NCBI GenBank assembly: GCA_944327105.1
Contig: CALVGN010000019.1
Span: forward strand, 1-46,148
Direction: 5' to 3'
DNA from: an uncultured Erysipelotrichaceae bacterium
GTDB taxonomy: Bacteria > Bacillota_I > Bacilli_A > Erysipelotrichales > Erysipelotrichaceae
DNA length: 46,148 bases
In this document: one piece after another, positions 8,334-14,186 of the stretch
Numbering within the stretch: position 1 is the first letter of the stretch
How the letters are laid out: every line of letters begins with the position of its first letter
Translations under genes and position numbers: made by a program
The notes under the pieces: generated by a model
Seen by the model: the letters and a program-made list of their open reading frames with translations, nothing else
Told to the model about the DNA's origin: nothing
The model's database searches: none

Positions 8334-8378
8334 TTTTTATATCAAGAACGTGGTTTTACCATCATCGGAGCGTTTATA

Positions 8379-8407
8379 TTGAATTCTAACGAATCTGGTG
8401 GTTAAAT
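8379..8407 (+). promoter_or_regulatory. Promoter of tRNA-Val(CAC)
   Basis: TTGAAT (8379-8384), 17 bases and TTAAAT (8402-8407), ending nine bases before the second tRNA. Confidence 0.6.
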
Positions 8408-8416
8408 CATATCTGC

Positions 8417-8492
8417 GGACACTTAGCTCAGTTGGGAGAGCACATCCTTCACGTGGTTGGGGTCAGGGGTTCGAGTCCCTTAGTGTCCACCA
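8417..8492 (+). tRNA. tRNA-Val (anticodon CAC), integration target
   Basis: This close paralogue of the preceding tRNA has acceptor arms GGACACT/AGTGTCC, which differ from the first tRNA by a compensated pair, anticodon CAC at 8450-8452, and encoded CCA. The anticodon stem CATCC/GGTTG contains a central U-U mismatch. It would read GUG. Its last 13 bases are repeated at 11468-11480 and form the attachment core of the adjacent element. Confidence 0.93.
8480..8492 (+). repeat. Attachment core in the tRNA 3' end (att left)
   Basis: TTAGTGTCCACCA, the 3' acceptor strand plus CCA of tRNA-Val(CAC), is identical to 11468-11480. Confidence 0.8.
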
Positions 8493-8496
8493 AGGT

Positions 8497-8580
8497 TCCC
8501 TATTTTGGCCTGTTTTTCGATTGAAAAACGGGCTTTTTTCTTGATTTTGGGGGTCTTATCCCTATTTTGACCTGCTTTTT
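8497..8580 (+). repeat. Pair of imperfect 22-base direct repeats downstream of the tRNA
   Basis: Positions 8497-8518 and about 8559-8580 both read TCCCTATTTTGRCCTGYTTTTT. The first copy contributes to the tRNA terminator. They may be integrase arm sites or traces of an earlier insertion. Confidence 0.5.
8508..8539 (+). terminator. Terminator after the tRNA-Val genes
   Basis: GCCTGTTTTTC (8508-8518) pairs over 11 bases with GAAAAACGGGC (8523-8533), followed by six T. Confidence 0.85.
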
Positions 8581-8647
8581 GGGTGCAAAGTGGGGAATCA
8601 AAATTTGACATTTTGCCAATTTTCCCAACTTTTTTCCAACTTTTTAG

Positions 8648-9790
8648 TCAATTCAGGAACTTCTTGTCACGATCCATGATGGCTTTGCGTTTCTCTTCCG
8701 GCGTGGACCATTGATAATACACGGATTGATTGATCGATGCGTGACCCATCAAATCCATCAACGTCCTGGAACTGGCCACCTTACCAATTTCTCTTGATAA
8801 CAAATGTCGTAGTTGGTACATGTGGAATTTGCAGCCGAGTTTCTTACACACGTTTCGGATGAGTGTGCCGGTGTAATTGTGTTCCATGTACTTACCATTC
8901 CATAACCTGAACAATTCATCAGTTTTAGCATAATCGATGAGCTCGTGCAGAATGGCTTCCAGATCTGGACCTTTCGGAATGTCTCGAATTGAATTTGGAG
9001 TCTTGGGTGTGTCTGTGGTGACCAACTCATTGTAATCGGACCCAATGCGCTTGTAGATATGGATCACTTTCGCTTTGAAGTCGATGTCTTTGGTTGTCAG
9101 CGCATATACTTCAGACGGCCGCATGCCGGTATGAAGCATGATTTTAATGGCATATGTCATCAATTTGTTGTTGTAGGCATCACATTGATTTGTACGTGCT
9201 CGATTTTCCAATTCGTGGATCACGTTTAAAACCGTTTCGATATCCGTTTCGGACTGGATCTTGAATATCGGTTGTTTGGATTGCGGGAGTTGGATGACAT
9301 CAGCGTAATTGGTTTTGATGACATCATCGATAATGGCTGCACGAAAAAATTTTTTCCAGATATAATGGAGCCGTCTCATATTATCATCAGTGATGTAATT
9401 GACCCACTGATTGAAAAATTCCAGGAGATCGGCCGCATTGATTTCTTGGATTTTTTAATTTTGGATGCCTTTGAAATACTTATTGAATTTCAAATCATTC
9501 TTGCGGATCGTGTTAACCGAGTTCTTGATCAGGACCTTCGATCGCTCATAAGCATAGGCAACCGTGTATTTGTTATCTCTTGCGACCTCCTTTGATTTTT
9601 TAACGGTATGGGTTCGGGTATCGTAACTGATCTGGTCACGATAGTCGATAGCAGCCGCGATCATTTTGGCTTCGGAAGGGTAATTCCGGAGATTGAATGT
9701 CTTGGCTTTGGTGTTTGGAACTTTGACCACGATGTAGGTATTACCATTGACGTGGTTGTAGTAGAGATATTTTGGAAGTTTGTTTTCCAT
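8648..9790 (-). pseudogene. Tyrosine recombinase (integrase) with an internal TAA
   Basis: Read through the stop at 9455-9457, this is a 380-residue phage-type integrase. It has an N-terminal arm-binding region (about 1-65, TYIVVKVPNTKAKTFNL), a core-binding SAM-like domain and a complete catalytic domain: first Arg in HTGMRPSE, the box HMYQLRH, GHASI histidine and the nucleophile in SVYYQ. Frame is kept on both sides of the TAA (...FKGIQN, stop, KIQEINAADLLEFF), so one substitution explains the damage. The stop falls in the core-binding domain, so neither fragment should recombine DNA. It reads towards the tRNA it presumably targeted. Confidence 0.87.
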
Positions 9791-9822
9791 GATTGTCTCG
9801 TCCTTTCCGTTATGAAAAGGTC

Positions 9823-9835
9823 TTGCAAGCCGAGA
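9823..9835. repeat. 13-bp direct repeat, downstream side of the Abi unit
   Basis: TTGCAAGCCGAGA is identical to 10988-11000. The two copies bracket the Abi gene and its small RNA. Confidence 0.75.
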
Positions 9836-9846
9836 ACATATATAAA

Positions 9847-9862
9847 CAGTAGATTACTACTG
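9847..9862 (-). terminator. Weak hairpin after the Abi gene
   Basis: CAGTAG and CTACTG pair around a four-base loop on the minus strand, followed by TTTATATAT. This is a plausible but weak terminator a few bases past the Abi stop. Confidence 0.4.
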
Positions 9863-9869
9863 CTTATAC

Positions 9870-10838
9870 CTAATTGAATTCTTTTGGGAATCCGAGTGTG
9901 ACTAGAATTTTGTAGCAGTCTATTGAAGTTATGCTTTCTTTTAATTCATTAGTAACTTCGGATATTTCTTTAATCATTGAGTTATATTCGTTAATTGATA
10001 GAAATAGTCTTAAAACCATTATTGTATCAAAAACCGTTTTTCTAGAATTATTATCATTAGATTTGTTAAAGTTAACAAAGTTATACTTTGGATACATATA
10101 TTGAAGTTTTGCATTGAAAAGTAGAGATCTATGTGCCAACAAATTCCGTATGTCTTTTATGTTGGTCATAGTTAATGTTATTTGTTTAGGGGAAAGGCTA
10201 ATAGCTTTAAGATCATTTATATCTATTCCTAGATTTTTCCTTACAAATATACTTAGTTGTATAGCTATTTGTTCCCGAATTATTGGATCCAATCCGCGGT
10301 AAAAATTAATAATTACTCCAAATGTAAGATATTCAGATATTACCCAAATCGGAACATGACCATGATTGTTGATATAGTGATTTATTGAATTTCCGTTTTC
10401 TCTTGCAAAATGTTCATAGGTGTTTTCTATTTTATTTAGCGCTTTATTTACGTATTGTCTTTGCAATGGATTTATATCATAAAAGCATCTATCCCGATAT
10501 GCTTCTATTGCTCCATATGTCAAGTCTGAGAATTTATAAGAAATAATAGCTTTAAACTTTGATTCAACAGCAAGTATATATTTTAGTAAAACGTGACCAA
10601 AATTTACGTGAAAATCCTCTACACATTTAATTTCTTCGATAGTTGTTTTATACGGATATACATCGAGTTTATTTCCGTTGTTATCATGAGAATTAAAAAA
10701 TTGACCAAATCCATTTATCAGATAGTAATAGTTACACTCCAGCAATAAATTTTTAGCTTGTTCCTCGTCGTTAATAATAAGTCCACGATCGCGTAATAAT
10801 TGGACTTGTTCATCTAATGTTTTAAAAGGTTTGTTCAT
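9870..10838 (-). CDS. Abi_2 (AbiD/AbiF-like) HEPN abortive-infection protein
   Basis: This 322-residue protein begins with the family hallmark KPFKTLDEQVQLLRDRGL and CNYYYLINGF. It has HVPIWVISEYLTFG in the middle and ends its core with RNLLAHR. R231 to H236 matches the Rx4H active site of HEPN ribonucleases. Family members abort phage infection, probably by RNA cleavage. The start at 10838 follows GGAG by about eight bases. A promoter, small structured RNA and terminator lie just upstream, so the gene is probably expressed by limited readthrough. The organisation suggests an RNA-antitoxin/HEPN-toxin pair; the RNA's role is inferred. The gene is AT-rich and foreign-looking compared with the core genes. 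Confidence 0.87.
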   Translation of the reverse strand: MNKPFKTLDEQVQLLRDRGLIINDEEQAKNLLLECNYYYLINGFGQFFNSHDNNGNKLDVYPYKTTIEEIKCVEDFHVNFGHVLLKYILAVESKFKAIISYKFSDLTYGAIEAYRDRCFYDINPLQRQYVNKALNKIENTYEHFARENGNSINHYINNHGHVPIWVISEYLTFGVIINFYRGLDPIIREQIAIQLSIFVRKNLGIDINDLKAISLSPKQITLTMTNIKDIRNLLAHRSLLFNAKLQYMYPKYNFVNFNKSNDNNSRKTVFDTIMVLRLFLSINEYNSMIKEISEVTNELKESITSIDCYKILVTLGFPKEFN

Positions 10839-10868
10839 CGTTTTACTCCGCAGTAATTTATTTAAAAG

Positions 10869-10899
10869 AAAAAAAAGCCGCCGCTAATATTACGGCGAC
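10869..10899 (-). terminator. Terminator of the small RNA
   Basis: On the minus strand GTCGCCG and CGGCGGC pair with one G-U, followed by eight T. It lies about 30 bases before the Abi start codon. Confidence 0.85.
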
Positions 10900-10941
10900 T
10901 TTTCCACATCGGGTCCCGACAAGATCACCGATGTTCATCGT
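10869..10941 (-). ncRNA. Candidate structured small RNA upstream of the Abi gene
   Basis: A strong minus-strand promoter drives a transcript of about 73 bases that ends in a terminator. The RNA contains hairpin 1 (ACAUCGG paired with CCGAUGU around a 15-base loop containing GUCGGGAC) and hairpin 2 (GUCGCCG paired with CGGCGGC around a nine-base loop), followed by eight U. No coding frame fits. I recall that a conserved 'abiF' RNA motif has been described in front of genes of this Abi family, and this unit has the same position and promoter-RNA-terminator-gene order. Confidence 0.72.
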
Positions 10942-10947
10942 GTCACC

Positions 10948-10975
10948 ATAATACCATTTGAATTATTAATGTCAA
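10948..10975 (-). promoter_or_regulatory. Promoter of the small RNA
   Basis: On the minus strand a consensus TTGACA (10975-10970) is followed after 16 bases by TATTAT (10953-10948), with a TG extension before it. The predicted start is near 10941. Confidence 0.8.
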
Positions 10976-10987
10976 CGGATTTGATCA

Positions 10988-11000
10988 TTGCAAGCCGAGA
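10988..11000. repeat. 13-bp direct repeat, upstream side of the Abi unit
   Basis: TTGCAAGCCGAGA, identical to 9823-9835. It lies between the XRE stop codon and the small RNA promoter. Confidence 0.75.
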
Positions 11001-11013
11001 CTAATAACGGATA

Positions 11014-11253
11014 TTAATGCGAGTCCAACTTAGAAAAGAATTCTGCTAAAGAAAGATTGAACATGTCACAAACTTTTTTAAGTGAAGCCGCAGTCATGGC
11101 ATTTTTTCCTTGCTCCCAATATAAAACGGTAACGTCAGTAACACCTAACCGTTTACCCATTTCTTTAAGTGACCAATTCTTAGATTCTCTTAATGCTCTG
11201 ATTTCCTTTCCTAATTCAACATTGAATGGATCTAGCTCATAATTCTTTCTCAT
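11014..11253 (-). CDS. XRE-family helix-turn-helix repressor
   Basis: This 79-residue single-domain protein has the lambda-repressor/SinR fold. ELGKEIRALRESKNWSLKEMGKRLGVTDVTVLYWEQGKNAMTAASLKKVCDMF covers the five helices, with LKEMGKRLGVTDVTVLYWE as the helix-turn-helix. The start follows GGAG. It is divergent from the 38-residue HTH gene, with a palindrome between their promoters, as in phage-type switches. It probably controls that gene and its own promoter, and perhaps the small RNA/Abi unit downstream on the same strand. No partner toxin fused or overlapping is seen. Confidence 0.88.
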   Translation of the reverse strand: MRKNYELDPFNVELGKEIRALRESKNWSLKEMGKRLGVTDVTVLYWEQGKNAMTAASLKKVCDMFNLSLAEFFSKLDSH

Positions 11254-11276
11254 ATTAATTCTCCGTTAGTAATTTG

Positions 11277-11305
11277 ATTTTACACTGAAAGTAAAAAAAT
11301 AACAA
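11277..11305 (-). promoter_or_regulatory. Promoter of the XRE gene
   Basis: On the minus strand TTGTTA (11305-11300), 17 bases and TAAAAT (11282-11277). Confidence 0.6.
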
Positions 11306-11310
11306 AAATA

Positions 11311-11341
11311 TTGTCGAACTAATTCTAAATTAGTGTATTAT
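11311..11341 (+). promoter_or_regulatory. Promoter of the 38-residue HTH gene with an operator inside
   Basis: TTGTCG (11311-11316) and TATTAT (11336-11341) are 19 bases apart. The space between them is filled by a perfect 7-3-7 palindrome, ACTAATT-CTA-AATTAGT (11318-11334). This is the likely XRE binding site. Confidence 0.6.
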
Positions 11342-11376
11342 GAAATCACTGATTAAGAATTGGTGAAGGAGGTAAA

Positions 11377-11493
11377 ATGGTAAAAACAGAAGATATCAAG
11401 TTCACTATCAAAATGATTGCAGCTTATATGGGCATAAGCTTGGATCAATTGGCAGATCTGTCAGGGATTAGTGTCCACCATTTGAAAAAATGA
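11377..11493 (+). CDS. 38-residue helix-turn-helix protein spanning the attachment site
   Basis: This small gene starts with ATG eight bases after AAGGAGG. The protein contains IKMIAAYMGISLDQLADLSGISVHHLKK, which reads as the first three helices of a Cro/CI-type domain, including a helix-turn-helix. It could be a Cro-like regulator or a recombination directionality factor. Its final codons (GISVHHLKK) are written by the attachment core and the chromosomal DNA past it, so integration defines the C-terminus. It ends at the foot of a terminator. Its size makes the call moderate, but the perfect ribosome binding site and the HTH pattern support it. Confidence 0.68.
   Translation: MVKTEDIKFTIKMIAAYMGISLDQLADLSGISVHHLKK
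11468..11480 (+). repeat. Attachment core, distal copy (att right)
   Basis: TTAGTGTCCACCA, identical to the 3' end of tRNA-Val(CAC) at 8480-8492. Confidence 0.8.
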
Positions 11494-11521
11494 CTGTTTC
11501 GAAAAATGAAACAGTTTTTTT
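11493..11521 (+). terminator. Terminator just outside the distal attachment site
   Basis: ACTGTTTC and GAAACAGT pair around a seven-base loop, followed by seven T. It may be the original terminator of the tRNA-Val operon, displaced by the insertion. Confidence 0.8.
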
Positions 11522-11550
11522 AATTCTCTGTATTTCGACAATCATCTACA

Positions 11551-11604
11551 TTGACATTCGATATATATCAAATATAGTGCATATAGATTCGGTGTATATC
11601 GAAT
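11551..11604 (+). promoter_or_regulatory. Promoter and operator of the MFS-ArsR operon
   Basis: Consensus TTGACA (11551-11556), 16 bases and TATAGT (11573-11578). Two halves of a 10-base inverted repeat, ATTCGATATA (11556-11565) and TATATCGAAT (11595-11604), flank the -10. They are a likely binding site for the downstream ArsR-type protein. Confidence 0.7.
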
Positions 11605-11618
11605 AAGAGGTTGCAATC

Positions 11619-12854
11619 ATGTCGAATTTGAAGGTTTTAAAAAATCGCAATTATGCGTTGCTGGTGATCGCAAATGGGATCAACCGTCTGGGTGATGCTG
11701 TCGATGCTGTGGCATTAACCTGGTTGGTCTATGATGTCAGTAACAGTGCATCATTATCGGCGATAAATTTTGCGATCAATTATCTACCAACTGTATGTTT
11801 ACAACCGTTGATCGGTGCGTTTGTGACCAATCAAAGCAAACAGAAAATGATGGTGCTTTCCGATTTAGCACGCGGGATCGTTGTGGGGTTGTTGGCGGGT
11901 TTGACCATGATGCAGATGGTCCAACCATGGATGATCATTATTTCAACATTTCTTTTAAGTCTTTTTGAAACATTTCGATTGCCCAGTGCCAATGCCATGA
12001 TTCCGCTATTGATCAAAAAAGAGCAATATCATACCGGAATCTCGGTATCATCGAGTGTATCGAAAATGTTTGAATTGATTGGGTCTGGTATTGCTGGAGC
12101 CATCATTGCGCTATGTGGTACAGGCACAGCTGTTTTGATCGATTGCTTTTCATTTTTTGCCAGTGCATTTTTATTATCCTTGATTCGTGTATCTGAAGAT
12201 CTTGGTCCAACCACAGCCAACGTGGTTTCTCAGATCAAATTGAATTTGATTGATGGATTCCATTATGTCACCACTTCAAAGGTATTGATGATCCTGTGTG
12301 GTCTGACCATGATCGCGAATATGATGTTGGTGCCGTTCAATGCGTTGCAATCTGCATTTATCGATCAATGTTTTCATGGTAATGCCATTTATCTGTCCGT
12401 GATTTCCACTTGCTTATCCATTGGTTCATTGATCGGTGCTGCTTTGTATGCTAAAGCAAGTCAGATCCTGACATCGAAAACCATGATCTTGATGCTTTTT
12501 CCATTATGTGCATTTTATTATCTGGCTCAATTGAGTGTATCGATGCTGTCCATTACGGGTTTTGTGATCATTTTATTGGGACTTATCAATGTGATCAGTG
12601 GGATTTGTGTTGGTATCGGTAATTGTGAACTGGCGGTCAGTGCAATGAATCGATGTGATCAACATTACCTATCACGGGTGTCTGCAGTGCTCAATGCTTG
12701 TGGGACGACAATGATACCACTGACATCCATGATCATTTCTGTGGTCAGTACCAGTGTGAGCGTATCGATGATTTTTCTGGTCAGTGGTATACTCATGATC
12801 GGAATCGGCATTGTTGCATGGAAAGATGAAAGGATGGACGTGTTGAATGGTTGA
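11619..12854 (+). CDS. MFS efflux transporter
   Basis: This 411-residue inner-membrane protein is of the MefA/DHA type. It begins NRNYALLVIANGINRLGDAVDAVALTWLVYDVS, the usual first two helices, and shows about 12 hydrophobic segments with a basic loop after helix 2. It probably exports a drug or toxic metabolite by proton exchange. The start follows AAGAGG by nine bases. It overlaps the ArsR-like gene by eight bases, so the pair is translated together. The substrate is unknown. The promoter carries an inverted repeat suited to autoregulation. Confidence 0.86.
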   Translation: MSNLKVLKNRNYALLVIANGINRLGDAVDAVALTWLVYDVSNSASLSAINFAINYLPTVCLQPLIGAFVTNQSKQKMMVLSDLARGIVVGLLAGLTMMQMVQPWMIIISTFLLSLFETFRLPSANAMIPLLIKKEQYHTGISVSSSVSKMFELIGSGIAGAIIALCGTGTAVLIDCFSFFASAFLLSLIRVSEDLGPTTANVVSQIKLNLIDGFHYVTTSKVLMILCGLTMIANMMLVPFNALQSAFIDQCFHGNAIYLSVISTCLSIGSLIGAALYAKASQILTSKTMILMLFPLCAFYYLAQLSVSMLSITGFVIILLGLINVISGICVGIGNCELAVSAMNRCDQHYLSRVSAVLNACGTTMIPLTSMIISVVSTSVSVSMIFLVSGILMIGIGIVAWKDERMDVLNG

Positions 12855-13863
12855 ACCAATGCTTTATGAAACGCCATGCTGGATGGATGAAGCGTTGAAT
12901 TATGCTAAGCGAAAGGTCAATGGGATCAAATATAACCATGATGATCGATTGATCGATCCAGATAAGGCGAAACGTATGGATACTCAAATCCAGACACTGG
13001 ATTCGATAACGATCCACTATCCGGAATTATTTACATGGTTGAACCATACCCAAATCACATTCGCTGATATTTTATTGCATTCCTATGGTTTGACCATGGA
13101 AGATATGGTTAAACCCGATTTTAAACCACGACTGATTCAAGCCATGGAGCACATCATTCAATCCAAAGTCGGTACGGTCACATTGGAACACTATCTGGAT
13201 TTTGACCTGGAACATCCCACTCAACCATTATTGGATGGTTTGATGAAACTATCATTGGATGATGCGGACAAACTGAAGCTCATCGATGTGCTGTTTCATC
13301 CATCAAAATCCATTGACCATCTGATCGAATCACTGGATCCATTGATCCAAACCATTCAATCCCTGGTTGAAACCATCGATATCCAACCGTATCTCAATCA
13401 TTTCAAATCTGAAGATGCGCTCAAATTCCTGGACAATGCCAACGTCATGGTCCATGGTCCGATCATCGTTTTCCCATCTTTGATCAATCATCGCACACTT
13501 GCCGTCAATATCACCCCGAAGGAACAGATCGTTGTGATCAGTGGTCTTTCCATCGATTTCAACCAACTATCCCATTTTGATTTTTATCAAGATGAAATGG
13601 ACATGCGGCTTGAAAACTTAAGTAAAGTGTTGGCGGATAAAAGCAAGATGAAATTGATCGCCTTATTGAAAACCAAACCGATGTATGGTGCACAACTTGC
13701 AGCTGCGATGCATCTGAAACCGTCAACGATCTCTTATCATCTGGATACATTGATGAATGCCGGTATGGTCAAGACCAGGCGGGAAAATAATCGGATATGG
13801 TTTGAATATGACAAAGACCATACATTGATGCTTTTAGATGATTTACGGCATTATTTTGAATAG
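12847..13863 (+). CDS. ArsR-type winged-helix regulator with long N-terminal sensor
   Basis: This 338-residue protein has a C-terminal ArsR-like winged helix (LSKVLADKSKMKLIALLKTKPMYGAQLAAAMHLKPSTISYHLDTLMNAGMVKTRRENNRIWFEYD, about 255-325). The 250-residue N-terminal part resembles the DUF5937-type region of large ArsR regulators and could sense the transporter's substrate. Its ATG lies in an almost exact copy of the dispersed palindrome, which also contains the TGA stop of the MFS gene. The most direct role is repression of this operon at the inverted repeat at 11556-11604. An alternative start at 12859 would remove four residues. Confidence 0.82.
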   Translation: MVEPMLYETPCWMDEALNYAKRKVNGIKYNHDDRLIDPDKAKRMDTQIQTLDSITIHYPELFTWLNHTQITFADILLHSYGLTMEDMVKPDFKPRLIQAMEHIIQSKVGTVTLEHYLDFDLEHPTQPLLDGLMKLSLDDADKLKLIDVLFHPSKSIDHLIESLDPLIQTIQSLVETIDIQPYLNHFKSEDALKFLDNANVMVHGPIIVFPSLINHRTLAVNITPKEQIVVISGLSIDFNQLSHFDFYQDEMDMRLENLSKVLADKSKMKLIALLKTKPMYGAQLAAAMHLKPSTISYHLDTLMNAGMVKTRRENNRIWFEYDKDHTLMLLDDLRHYFE

Positions 13864-14096
13864 TGGCTATGGTCTAAACCCTATTCATTCAAACGAAGTG
13901 ATTCAGTTCACCATCGTGTGTGGTTGGTTATAGCTATGCTTGGTTTGACCATATGATCTAAATCCATTTCAATACATATTTGACCATCACCACTTTGACT
14001 CGTGAAAACGCTACGATCCTAAAACGATTGATAACCGTTTCATTCCTTGCGGATCAACACTGATCGTTTGATCATTAACCTAAATTCGATTATTCC

Positions 14097-14114
14097 CCAT
14101 GGTTGGACCATGGG
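14097..14114. repeat. Extended copy of the dispersed palindrome
   Basis: CCATGG-TTGGA-CCATGG with flanking C/G pairs gives CCCATGGTTGGACCATGGG. Its core is ATGGTTGGACCAT. It has no T run and sits directly before the terminator hairpin. Confidence 0.7.
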
Positions 14115-14116
14115 AT

Positions 14117-14151
14117 AATGCAATGGCTACTATCTTCCATTGCATTTTTTT
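14117..14151 (+). terminator. Terminator after the MFS-ArsR operon
   Basis: AATGCAATGG (14117-14126) pairs with CCATTGCATT (14137-14146), followed by seven T. Confidence 0.85.
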
Positions 14152-14186
14152 GTTAGAATACCACGGTAAAAGATGGGAGGACCATT

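Larger units (their letters stand above)
8480..11480. mobile_element. 3-kb integrative element carrying an Abi defence cassette
   Basis: The element lies between two copies of TTAGTGTCCACCA, one being the 3' end of tRNA-Val(CAC). Inside are a tyrosine integrase pseudogene reading towards the tRNA, an Abi_2 family protein, a small RNA unit, an XRE repressor and a short HTH gene. It is visibly more AT-rich than its flanks and has no exact copy of the ATGGTYNRACCAT palindrome. With a broken integrase it should be immobile unless helped. Confidence 0.82.
13864..14186. other. 323-base spacer before smc
   Basis: No gene is seen. It has palindrome variants near 13949-13962 and at 14099-14111, the operon terminator at 14117-14151, a possible -10 (TAGAAT, 14154-14159) for smc and GGGAGG at 14175-14180. 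Confidence 0.6.

Noticed and set aside
8258-8492. The two tRNA-Val genes as one att pair bounding an element
   Set aside because: They are only 83 bases apart, each with its own promoter, and no gene lies between them; this is a tandem duplication.
14154-14159. TAGAAT as a leaderless promoter for smc
   Set aside because: smc has a good GGGAGG site and the -10 lies 27 bases before the start, so the mRNA has an ordinary short leader.
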